From Candidatus Gastranaerophilales bacterium (GTDB lineage Bacteria; Cyanobacteriota; Vampirovibrionia; Gastranaerophilales; Gastranaerophilaceae): 64,000 nt of DNA. The stretch covers positions 207,986 to 271,985 of the forward strand of contig CALVEH010000003.1 of assembly GCA_944326545.1 (NCBI GenBank), written 5' to 3'. Of the stretch, positions 56,167-64,000 are shown in pieces. The notes under the pieces were generated by a model, which saw nothing but the letters and a program-made list of their open reading frames with translations, did no database searches and was not told the DNA's origin. A program made the translations under genes and the position numbers. The first letter of the stretch is position 1. Every line of letters begins with the position of its first letter.

Positions 56167-57135
56167 TTATTTACAATCGCACTTATTAGTATTGTGAATA
56201 TTTCTATAACCAATACCTGCTCGATACCCTGATATTGAGTATAAAATAGGCAACGCAGGTTCTATCCACTTTAACCCCGATAACACAGCAACTGTAGCAA
56301 TATCATCAACATGTAAGCCAACATCTAATGCCTCTGGCTTTCTGCCTGAAGCTGAACAATTTTTGAAAAGAGGATCTATACATTTTTTACCAATAAAATT
56401 AGCTATAAAATTTCCACCTACAATACCTGTTGTGATTATGCCAGCAGTCATTCCTGCCGCACGTGCAGATTTGCTTTTTATATTAAACTTTTCCAAAATA
56501 CCAAGAGCAGCCCCTGCCCCAACATTACACAAAAATATGTTTGCTAAAAACTGATAAGCACCTTCCTTAACTTTGTCAGGAATCTTACTTTTCCAATTTT
56601 TATCAGTAGCAACATCTCCGATTATTCCACCGGTCACACCTCCAACAACAGGCAAAAAGCCCATTAAGGAAAGCCATTTTATTTCTTTAAAAATTTCTGC
56701 TGATGATATATTTTCGGGTTCTGGAATTAATTTATTAAAAAATTTCTTACCTTCTTTTGTTTGATTTAAATGTTTATCTAATAACTTTATTTCATTAAAA
56801 GATAGAATATTATTTTTAGCTTTTTCTAAAGTAGAACCTATTTTTTCTACAACATTTTTATCAGCAGTTTTTATAAAATTATCGATTAGAGCAGTTTGTT
56901 TTGCCTTATTAAAATCAGGTTTTCTTCTTAACAGCAAAGATGATACGGCTGTTAAAGATAAGACGGACATGAGCTTAATCAAAGTATCTTTTCTTTTTTC
57001 TTTGGGAGCTTGGTAAACCTCTTTTGCTCCATATAAACCCATGCCCGTTGTTAATAGTAAGGGTACTTTATCAGCAAAATCTGATACCAACTTTGGTTGA
57101 TCCAGATATTTTCCGGCTATGCGTAAAACTTTCAT
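56167..57135 (-). CDS. Hypothetical membrane-associated protein
   Basis: 322 residues with several Gly/Ala-rich hydrophobic segments (VPLLLTTGMGLYGAKEVY, LMGFLPVVGGVTGGIIG, AAGMTAGIITTGIVGGNF). No known family recognised. RBS AGAAAGGA. It precedes nothing obvious and appears independent. Confidence 0.65.
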   Translation of the reverse strand: MKVLRIAGKYLDQPKLVSDFADKVPLLLTTGMGLYGAKEVYQAPKEKRKDTLIKLMSVLSLTAVSSLLLRRKPDFNKAKQTALIDNFIKTADKNVVEKIGSTLEKAKNNILSFNEIKLLDKHLNQTKEGKKFFNKLIPEPENISSAEIFKEIKWLSLMGFLPVVGGVTGGIIGDVATDKNWKSKIPDKVKEGAYQFLANIFLCNVGAGAALGILEKFNIKSKSARAAGMTAGIITTGIVGGNFIANFIGKKCIDPLFKNCSASGRKPEALDVGLHVDDIATVAVLSGLKWIEPALPILYSISGYRAGIGYRNIHNTNKCDCK

Positions 57136-57203
57136 CTAATCCTTTCTTATGTTTTAAACTTAAAACATTGTTTGATAAAACCAACATTTTGAGCAAAAAA
57201 TTT

Positions 57204-57590
57204 TTAGTTATTATTTACAAAATCAATTAAAGAACGAAAAGCCTTTTCAGAAAGAACATGTTCTACTCTGCAAGCATTTTCTTGTGCTTCTTGTTCATCA
57301 AGATTTAGTTTATTTTTAAAAAAGTTATATAAAACTTTGTGCTTTTCTATAACATTTTTGGCAGCATCTTCACCAGCAGAAGTAAGAGATAAAACACCGT
57401 ATCTGCTATAGTTAACAAGATGTTTTTGAGCAAGAGTTTTAAGAGCCTCTGTAACAGAAGATCTACCGACTCCAAGTTTTTTGGAAATATCAATGGCTTT
57501 AACCCCACGCTTTTCCGTGTAAATTTCATATATAGCCTCAAGATAATCTTCAAGGCTCGATGAAATGCTTTTACCTTTAATTTCTTGCAT
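57204..57590 (-). CDS. DtxR/MntR family metal-dependent regulator
   Basis: About 128 residues: winged helix SLEDYLEAIYEIYTEKRGVK, ISKKLGVGRSSVTEALKTLA, then the metal-binding CRVEHVLSEKAF. Such proteins sense manganese or iron and repress uptake. The ATG at 57590 has no Shine-Dalgarno and a -10 ending 6 nt upstream; the longer frame to 57617 overlaps the promoter. Confidence 0.9.
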   Translation of the reverse strand: MQEIKGKSISSSLEDYLEAIYEIYTEKRGVKAIDISKKLGVGRSSVTEALKTLAQKHLVNYSRYGVLSLTSAGEDAAKNVIEKHKVLYNFFKNKLNLDEQEAQENACRVEHVLSEKAFRSLIDFVNNN

Positions 57591-57596
57591 AGGAAA

Positions 57597-57625
57597 ATTG
57601 TATGGCATGCCGAACATTTTGTCAA
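57597..57625 (-). promoter_or_regulatory. Promoter and probable self-operator of the MntR-like regulator
   Basis: On the minus strand, TTGACA (complement of 57620-57625), 17 bp, TACAAT (complement of 57597-57602). An inverted repeat TGT-N2-GGCATGCC-N2-ACA (57599-57616) fills the spacer. This is a natural place for autorepression by the metalloregulator. Confidence 0.7.
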
Positions 57626-57718
57626 GTTACATATTGTTATAAATTACACAAAGCAAATACTTGAAAAAATTTTTTGTATTATAATTAGAAATGGTAGAGA
57701 AAACATTACAGGGTTATT

Positions 57719-58822
57719 ATGACAAAAAATTTAGTAGTGGGAGCCGGATTTTCCGGAGCAGTAATTGCAAGATTATTAGCTGATGCAAACGAAGAAGTTT
57801 TAGTAATAGACAAAAAAGAACATATTGCCGGTAACAGTTATGACTATACTGATGAAAACGGAATAAAAATACATAAATACGGCTCTCATATATTTCATAC
57901 AAATAATGAAAAAGTATGGGATTTTATAAAAAAATTCACTGATTTTAACACATACATGCACAAAGTTGTTGCAGTTATTGATGGTATAGAAACAACTATC
58001 CCCTTTAATATCAACACACTTTATGATGTATTTCCTGAATCACTAGCCCAAAGGCTTGAAGAAAAACTTTTAAAAGCTTTTGAGTACAACAAAAAGGTTC
58101 CTATTTTAGAGTTTCAAAAACAAGCTGACAATGATTTAAAATTTCTTGCCAACTATGTTTATGAAAAAGTTTTTCTACACTATACAAACAAACAATGGGG
58201 CAATTCGCCTGACGAAGTTGATAGTGCAGTAACAGCAAGAGTTCCTGTTTATATAAGCTGTGATGACAGATATTTTCAAGATAAATACCAAGGCATTCCA
58301 ACAGGTGGATACACAAAGGTAGTTGAAAGAATACTAAGACATCCTAATATTTCAATAAAATTAAACACTGATTATAAAGATTTATCAGGTAAATTTGACA
58401 GAATATTTTACACAGGATCTATAGACGAATTTTTCGAATACAAATACGGCGAATTGCCTTACAGAAGCGTATATTTCAAACTTGAAACACACAACCACGA
58501 ACACTATCAGTCAAACGCTGTTGTAAATTATCCTTGTAACTATGATTTTACAAGAATACACGAATACAAATACTATCTCAATGATATTTCACCTAAAACA
58601 GTTATTGCAAAAGAGTATTCAGAATTCTTTGAAAACGGAAAAAATGAAAGATACTACCCTATTCCAAAAGACGAAAATACAGCACTATACAACAAATATC
58701 TTGAAGAAGCCAAAAAGCTCAACAATGTATATTTCTTGGGTAGATTAGGTGATTACAAGTACTACAATATGGATCAAGCAATAGGCAGAGCCATTGAATT
58801 ATTTGAGGAGATAAACAAATGA
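57719..58822 (+). CDS. glf: UDP-galactopyranose mutase
   Basis: 367 residues. FAD-binding VGAGFSGAVIARLL, GGNS-like HIAGNSYDY, and NKQWGNSPDEVDSAVTARVP with GIPTGGYT are typical of Glf. It converts UDP-galactopyranose to UDP-galactofuranose for surface glycans. It overlaps galE by 4 bp. A TATAAT at 57680-57685 lies upstream. Confidence 0.95.
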   Translation: MTKNLVVGAGFSGAVIARLLADANEEVLVIDKKEHIAGNSYDYTDENGIKIHKYGSHIFHTNNEKVWDFIKKFTDFNTYMHKVVAVIDGIETTIPFNINTLYDVFPESLAQRLEEKLLKAFEYNKKVPILEFQKQADNDLKFLANYVYEKVFLHYTNKQWGNSPDEVDSAVTARVPVYISCDDRYFQDKYQGIPTGGYTKVVERILRHPNISIKLNTDYKDLSGKFDRIFYTGSIDEFFEYKYGELPYRSVYFKLETHNHEHYQSNAVVNYPCNYDFTRIHEYKYYLNDISPKTVIAKEYSEFFENGKNERYYPIPKDENTALYNKYLEEAKKLNNVYFLGRLGDYKYYNMDQAIGRAIELFEEINK

Positions 58823-59820
58823 TTTTAATCACAGGTGGTGCGGGCTATATTGGCAGCCATACCGTACTCAATTTTTTAAAAGACAAATACGACGTAGTTG
58901 TTTTTGACAGTTTAGAAACTGGCCATATTGAAACAGTTGAAGAACTTCAAAAAGCAGGCAACGTAATTTTTGAAAAAGGTGATTTAAGAAATATTGAAGA
59001 TATTGAACGTGTTTTTGAAAAACACTCAATTGAAGCGGTTATACATTTCGCAGCATTTTCTTTGGTTGGTGAAAGCGTTCCTAACCCTGCAAAATACTAC
59101 AGAAACAATACGTTTGGAACTTTAAATCTTCTTGACACAATGGTTAAACATAATGTTAAAAAGATAATCTTCTCATCAACTTGTGCGACATACGGAGAGC
59201 CACAATATACACCAATAGATGAAAAACACCCGCAAAATCCGATCAACCCATACGGTGCTTCAAAACTTATGGTTGAAAGAATAATGGCGGATTACGATAA
59301 AGCTTACGGCTTAAAATCTGTCAAACTAAGATACTTCAATGTTGCAGGATGTGATACGCAAGGCCGTGTAGGAGAATGGCACGATCCTGAAACACACCTT
59401 ATCCCAAACATATTAAAGTCAGTATTTGGAAACGGACAAACTTTCAAAATTTTCGGCGACGACTACAACACTCCTGACGGAACATGCATAAGAGACTACG
59501 TTAACGTAGAAGATTTAGCTCAAGCTCACAAGCTTGCATATTTGTGGTTAGAAAAAGAAAACCGTTCAGAAGTATTTAATCTTGGTACAGAAAATGGTAA
59601 CAGTGTAAAAGAAGTTTTTGATACTTGTGAAAAAGTACTAAATCAAAATATAAAGGTTGAAATTGCACCAAGAAGACCAGGAGACCCTGCAACTTTGTTT
59701 GCAAATGCAAATAAAGCAAAATCTGTTTTAAACTGGAAGCCAGAAACATCACTTGAACACAGTATAGAAACAGCATATAAATTTGAGCAAAAACTTCAAA
59801 ACCTAGAGAAAAATGACTAA
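58819..59820 (+). CDS. galE: UDP-glucose 4-epimerase
   Basis: 333 residues with ITGGAGYIGSHTV, the NNTFGTLNLLD region, SSTCATYGEP and YGASKLMVE (YxxxK catalytic pair). Supplies UDP-galactose for Glf. Overlaps the next glycosyltransferase gene by 8 bp. Confidence 0.95.
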   Translation: MILITGGAGYIGSHTVLNFLKDKYDVVVFDSLETGHIETVEELQKAGNVIFEKGDLRNIEDIERVFEKHSIEAVIHFAAFSLVGESVPNPAKYYRNNTFGTLNLLDTMVKHNVKKIIFSSTCATYGEPQYTPIDEKHPQNPINPYGASKLMVERIMADYDKAYGLKSVKLRYFNVAGCDTQGRVGEWHDPETHLIPNILKSVFGNGQTFKIFGDDYNTPDGTCIRDYVNVEDLAQAHKLAYLWLEKENRSEVFNLGTENGNSVKEVFDTCEKVLNQNIKVEIAPRRPGDPATLFANANKAKSVLNWKPETSLEHSIETAYKFEQKLQNLEKND

Positions 59821-60799
59821 CACGCAAATTAAATCAAATTTAGAAAAAACCAAAATAGAAAGTATTGCAATATCTTGCAATACTTTTCTGCGACCGGATA
59901 TTTTGGCTAAAACTCTAGATAGCATTGCAAAACTGAACATACCTGATGACATACTTATCAAAGTCCTTGTTGTTGATAATGACAAAAATGCAACAGCAAA
60001 ACCAGTCATAGAAAAAATAAAAGCAACTTATCCGTTTGAGTTAACATATTGCGTGGAAGAAAAAAGAGGACTGGCTAACGCAAGAAACAGACTTTTAAAA
60101 GAAGCTATAAACCTTGGTGTATCTCACATTGCGATATTAGACGATGATGACATAGCTGATAAAAATTGGGTTTTAAATATGGTTGATTTATACAATAACC
60201 AAGAAAACGCCTACATTATTTCAGGCCCAGAGTATTGCTGTTTTGATGGAGAATTTCCAAAATACCTGACAAATAACAACATTTTTGTCAAAAAAACAAC
60301 AAAGAAAAAAGGTGAATTAAGAAAAGTTTGCTCTACTCATAATGCGTTTTTCCCTGTAAATATTGTTACAGATGCAAATATTTGGTTTGACTCTTCATTT
60401 GTTTTTATGGGTGGAGAAGATGGAGATTTCTTCTACAGAGCCAGCAAAGCAGGTTATAATATTGCATTTAACCCTGATGCAATCGTAAGAGAAATTAACG
60501 GTAAAGACAGAGTAAATCTAAAATGGATTTTGAGCCGTAATTATTACAACGGTTATTCAGGTTCATATTTACAATACAAAAACAAAAATAAACCAATAAG
60601 ACGTATTCTTTACCTAATAAAAATGATATTGATTTGTTTTATTAATTTAGTAATTTCTCTAATTTCTATAATACTTGGAAGAACATTGTTCTTTAACGTA
60701 TTAGGCTTATCTTGCAAAAATATTGGAAAATTAATGGGAGCTATTTTATTAAAGCCAATGAATTACTATGAGTTTTTAAACGGGGGAATTAGCAAGTGA
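59813..60799 (+). CDS. Family 2 glycosyltransferase with C-terminal hydrophobic region
   Basis: 328 residues: ISCNTFLRPDILAKTLDSIA, AILDDDDIADKNW (DxD), MGGEDGDFFYRASKAGY. A hydrophobic segment (LYLIKMILICFINLVISLIS) suggests membrane association. It may be a galactofuranosyl- or hexosyltransferase of this cluster. Confidence 0.85.
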   Translation: MTNTQIKSNLEKTKIESIAISCNTFLRPDILAKTLDSIAKLNIPDDILIKVLVVDNDKNATAKPVIEKIKATYPFELTYCVEEKRGLANARNRLLKEAINLGVSHIAILDDDDIADKNWVLNMVDLYNNQENAYIISGPEYCCFDGEFPKYLTNNNIFVKKTTKKKGELRKVCSTHNAFFPVNIVTDANIWFDSSFVFMGGEDGDFFYRASKAGYNIAFNPDAIVREINGKDRVNLKWILSRNYYNGYSGSYLQYKNKNKPIRRILYLIKMILICFINLVISLISIILGRTLFFNVLGLSCKNIGKLMGAILLKPMNYYEFLNGGISK

Positions 60800-61872
60800 T
60801 AAAGCTTTCAATATTAGTCCCTATTTATAACGTTGAAAATTATTTACCTGAATGTTTGGAAAGTATAATCAAACAAACACTTTCGGATATAGAAATAATA
60901 TGCATTAATGATGGTTCTACAGACAATTCTCTAAAGATTATACAAAAATTTGCAGAAAACGAAAAAAGAATAAGAATTATAGATAAAGCAAATTCCGGAT
61001 ACGGAGATTCTCTGAACCGAGGCATTGAGTGTGCAAGAGGAGAGTATATTGGAATAGTCGAATCTGATGATTTTATCGAACCAAATATGTTCGAGGATTT
61101 ATACAATATTGCCAAACAAAATGATTGCGACATTGTAAAGAGTGATTGGTTTAACTTTTGGACCCAAACAAACACAAAAGAAAAAAATGGAAGAATAAAC
61201 ACATACAATAATTGCATAGTCAATGCAAAAGAACACCCTGAAATATTAACTATCCAACCAACGTTGTGGAGTGCAATATACAAAAGATCATTAATAGAAA
61301 ACAACAATATTAAGTTTCTAACAACGCCTGGTGCAAGCTATCAGGATACATCTTTTTCTTTCAAAGTGTTATCCCTTGCTGAAAAAATAATGTTTACAGA
61401 CAAAGCTTATTTATACTACAGGCAAGATAATGTGAATTCTTCAATCAATAATAGCTGCAAGTCTTTATTTGTTTGCAAAGAATATGAAGAAATAGATAAA
61501 TTTTTAAACGAACACCAAAGCATAAAAAAATCAGTAATCACTCAAAAATTGATTGCTCAATATAAAGCATATCGATGGACATTAAAAAGAATTGCAAAAG
61601 AATACAGACAAGAATTTGTTTCAAAAATGTCTGAAGAATTTTTGAGATATAATGATAACAATGAGTTATCGCAAGAATTTTTAAACAAATACGGGAAACA
61701 AAATATTCAAACTCTAATTACAAATCCTGAACAATTCTTAAAAGAGTTTGAAAAAAAGGTAATAAACAAAGAAAAATGGAAAGCAATTAGAAGAAATATT
61801 TTTTCTGTAAAAATAAATAAATCAAGAATTACAATAAAATTACTGGGCAAACAGATAATAAATATAGGATAG
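60796..61872 (+). CDS. Family 2 glycosyltransferase
   Basis: 358 residues: SILVPIYNVENYLPECLESI, CINDGSTDNSLKII, SGYGDSLNRGIECA and VESDDFIEPN. The gene overlaps the previous one by 4 bp and the next begins 2 bp after its stop. Acceptor unknown. Confidence 0.9.
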   Translation: MIKLSILVPIYNVENYLPECLESIIKQTLSDIEIICINDGSTDNSLKIIQKFAENEKRIRIIDKANSGYGDSLNRGIECARGEYIGIVESDDFIEPNMFEDLYNIAKQNDCDIVKSDWFNFWTQTNTKEKNGRINTYNNCIVNAKEHPEILTIQPTLWSAIYKRSLIENNNIKFLTTPGASYQDTSFSFKVLSLAEKIMFTDKAYLYYRQDNVNSSINNSCKSLFVCKEYEEIDKFLNEHQSIKKSVITQKLIAQYKAYRWTLKRIAKEYRQEFVSKMSEEFLRYNDNNELSQEFLNKYGKQNIQTLITNPEQFLKEFEKKVINKEKWKAIRRNIFSVKINKSRITIKLLGKQIINIG

Positions 61873-61874
61873 AT

Positions 61875-63677
61875 ATGAAACTAAAAGAAAAATTAAAAGC
61901 ATCAATCGACAAGATAAACAACCTACGTTTTGTTGTAAATTACAAAAGAATGTGGCCATATGTTAAACCATTTTGGTTTAGAGCTTTATTGGCTGTAACC
62001 ATTTGTATTCCAATTGGTGGTTTAGACGCAGTAATAGCTTTGTCACTAAAACCTTATATGGATCTTGTAATGGTTGAAAAATCAATACAATCTCCTTGGT
62101 ACATACCATTTGGTATTGTTGCATTTACATCGTTACAAGGCGGGTTAAATTACCTTGCTACTTACCTCAACACATGGGTTGGCGGTAAAATTACTCAAAA
62201 ACTCAAGTTTGATTTGTTCAAAAAAATGCTGACATTCCAGACATCATATTTTGATACTAAAAATTCGGGCGATGTTGTATTTACTTTCAATAACAATGCT
62301 GATATGGCTTGTACAGGCCTTTTAGATAACTTAAAAGTTTTTACACAAAGATTATTCTCTTCATTATCATTGGTTTGCGTATTATTTTACAACTCTTGGC
62401 AATTGGCATTGATTGCTGTAATCGTTTTGGGTGCTGCATTTTTACCTGTTGCAAGAATAAGAAAACGTATTCAAGACGTTATGAGCAAAACGCTAAAAGC
62501 AGACGCTGCTGTTATTACTGCATATAACGAAGCATTTGCTGGAAATAAGACTATTATTTCATACAACCTTGATGCAGACCAAAAAAGAAAATTTGAAGAT
62601 ATTTTGAAAAGTATATTTAATTTAAAAATAAAAATGGTTCAAAGAACTTCATGGCTATCTCCAATGATGCACGTCATTGTATCTGTTGGTATTGGTCTTG
62701 CAATCGGTTATGGTAGCCACTTGATTTTGACAAAACAAATTACAAGCGGAAACTTTGTTTCATTCATAACTGCGTTGATAATGTTGTATACACCTGTTAA
62801 AAGCTTAGGAAACAATTTCAATCAGGTACAACTTTCATTCTTTGCTATTGAAAGAGTTTTTAACGTAATGGATATGCAGCCATCGATAAAAGATAAACCA
62901 GATGCAATAGAGCTATCAGATAATTATTCTAAAATTGAATTGAAAGACGTTTGTTTTGAGTACAAAAAAGATGTACCGGTGTTAAAACACATAAACCTTT
63001 CTGTAAATCGAGGTGAAACTGTTGCATTCGTTGGTAACTCTGGTGGAGGGAAAACAACAATAGTTAATCTTTTGCCTCGTTTTTATGATATCAAATCAGG
63101 CTCAATACAAATTGACGGAATTGATATAAGAGATTTCACACTAAAATCTCTAAGACAAAATTTTGCAGTTGTATTCCAAGACAATTTTCTTTTCTCTGGA
63201 ACAATAAGAGAAAACATAATGCTTGGTAATGAAAATGCAACAGAAGAACAGTTGGAAAAAGCCGTAAAAATGGCATTTCTTGATGAATTTGTCAGCACAT
63301 TAAAAGATGGACTAGATACTCAAATTGGTGAACGAGGTATCTTACTGTCAGGCGGACAAAAACAAAGAGTAGCTATAGCTCGAGCATTCTTAAAAAATGC
63401 CCCAATTGTTATTCTTGATGAAGCAACATCAGCACTTGATAACAAAGCAGAAGCAATCGTACAAAAAGCTATTGATAACTTGATGCAAGATAAAACAGTA
63501 TTTGTTATAGCTCACAGGCTTTCAACAATTCAAAACGCAAATAAAATTGTTGTAATAAACGAAGGTCAAATTGTTGAACAAGGTACTCACGAAGAACTCT
63601 TAAATATAGAAAACGGTGCATATAAAGCACTGTACAATGCACAATTTAAACATCAAGAAGCTATCGCAGCAGTTTAA
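61875..63677 (+). CDS. MsbA-like ABC exporter
   Basis: 600 residues, a fused transmembrane and ATPase half-transporter. Walker A GNSGGGKTT, Q-loop FQDNFLFSG, signature LSGGQKQRVAIARA, Walker B IVILDEATSALD and switch IAHRLSTI are present. It likely flips a lipid-linked glycan made by the preceding genes. A terminator follows. Confidence 0.9.
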   Translation: MKLKEKLKASIDKINNLRFVVNYKRMWPYVKPFWFRALLAVTICIPIGGLDAVIALSLKPYMDLVMVEKSIQSPWYIPFGIVAFTSLQGGLNYLATYLNTWVGGKITQKLKFDLFKKMLTFQTSYFDTKNSGDVVFTFNNNADMACTGLLDNLKVFTQRLFSSLSLVCVLFYNSWQLALIAVIVLGAAFLPVARIRKRIQDVMSKTLKADAAVITAYNEAFAGNKTIISYNLDADQKRKFEDILKSIFNLKIKMVQRTSWLSPMMHVIVSVGIGLAIGYGSHLILTKQITSGNFVSFITALIMLYTPVKSLGNNFNQVQLSFFAIERVFNVMDMQPSIKDKPDAIELSDNYSKIELKDVCFEYKKDVPVLKHINLSVNRGETVAFVGNSGGGKTTIVNLLPRFYDIKSGSIQIDGIDIRDFTLKSLRQNFAVVFQDNFLFSGTIRENIMLGNENATEEQLEKAVKMAFLDEFVSTLKDGLDTQIGERGILLSGGQKQRVAIARAFLKNAPIVILDEATSALDNKAEAIVQKAIDNLMQDKTVFVIAHRLSTIQNANKIVVINEGQIVEQGTHEELLNIENGAYKALYNAQFKHQEAIAAV

Positions 63678-63700
63678 ATTCAAAAATTTTATAAACAAAA

Positions 63701-63728
63701 AACAGCTTGTAAAACAAGCTGTTTTTTT
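63701..63728 (+). terminator. Intrinsic terminator after the galactofuranose cluster
   Basis: AACAGCTTG (63701-63709) pairs with CAAGCTGTT (63715-63723), then a T-run. It closes the glf-galE-glycosyltransferase-exporter operon. Confidence 0.85.
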
Positions 63729-63908
63729 ATTACATATATGTATCAAACCCAATATTTACAATAGTTTTTTATCTTAATAATTGTTTATAAATTAAGAAAA
63801 AATTTTTGTGTTTGTTATACAATTTCATGTATTGTTTACATACAATTTATCATTAAAGAATGTAGACACTGTTGGAGTAAAGTATAGAAGTTTATTGGAA
63901 TTTTTTAA

Positions 63909-64000
63909 ATGCCTAAGATATCAGTAATAATCCCTGTTTATAATGTGGAAAAATATCTTCCACAAGCATTAGAAAGTGTAATAAATCAGACTTTTTCTGA
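63909..64000 (+). CDS. Family 2 glycosyltransferase, C-terminus beyond window
   Basis: Only the first 30 residues are visible: [30 protein letters not shown], the GT-A beginning seen in 60796..61872. Starts a new transcription unit after the terminator. Confidence 0.8.
   Translation, partial: MPKISVIIPVYNVEKYLPQALESVINQTFS

Noticed and set aside
1..64000. CRISPR arrays, rRNA genes and complete insertion sequences
   Set aside because: No regular spaced repeats, rRNA-like stretches or transposase genes with terminal inverted repeats were found by eye.

Overview
The window is AT-rich, densely coded DNA from a diderm bacterium. Outer-membrane evidence is a type V autotransporter (51434..54043), an MsbA-like ABC transporter (61875..63677) and TonB/TolA-like C-terminal domains. 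The gene style (short secreted repeat proteins, an autotransporter of this linker type, phosphonate-linked glycan genes) fits a gut-type lineage such as Gastranaerophilales/Vampirovibrionia. No rRNA or phylogenetic marker is present, so that placement is only a guess.

Region 1 (1-12.9 kb) is mobile and accessory. It has a large serine recombinase cut by the window edge, a DUF2924 gene with an in-frame TGA, an RloC/AAA_13-like ATPase, a two-gene winged-helix plus PAPS-reductase-like module behind a structured leader, a secreted nuclease fusing SNase and phospholipase-D domains, and prophage-like genes (ParB-methyltransferase, DUF5681, DnaB C-terminal domain). Two copies of a secreted repeat-protein gene (1198..1485 and 12507..12917, same strand) bracket the block.

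Region 2 (12.9-28.6 kb) is a defence island. It holds an MBL-fold hydrolase with a small upstream gene, then a BcgI-like set (fused nuclease-methyltransferase, specificity subunit) continuing into an OLD-type ATPase-TOPRIM protein, a PD-(D/E)XK-like protein and an HNH-like protein. Facing it is a DUF262-HNH gene with a second HNH gene that is frameshifted at an A8 tract. Three tandem membrane-protein paralogues follow, the third decayed, then a cluster of CAGGGAAT motifs.

Region 3 (28.6-36.6 kb) is metabolic: a LysR gene diverging from an operon of acetyltransferase, two Cys-nucleophile hydrolases, a monooxygenase-like protein and a CMD-cupin protein, with a 29-bp near-palindrome between them. 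YjbQ-like and secreted vWA genes follow.

Region 4 (36.6-41.7 kb) is a five-gene envelope operon (secreted protein, vWA, FHA-like polytopic protein, two TonB-C proteins) of unknown function.

Region 5 (42.5-51.4 kb) is a phosphonate and glycan locus. A cytidylyltransferase-PEP mutase and a phosphonopyruvate decarboxylase-alcohol dehydrogenase fusion should make and activate 2-hydroxyethylphosphonate. LicD-like and CDP-glycerol-transferase-like proteins could attach it. The rest (51.4-64 kb) has the autotransporter, an SGNH hydrolase, an acyl-CoA:acetate CoA-transferase pair, a DtxR/MntR-like regulator and a galactofuranose cluster (UDP-galactopyranose mutase, GalE, glycosyltransferases, MsbA-like exporter).

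Several genes without a Shine-Dalgarno sequence have a -10-like hexamer 6-7 nt before the ATG, which suggests frequent leaderless transcription. All function calls come from motifs read by eye; no database search was run.
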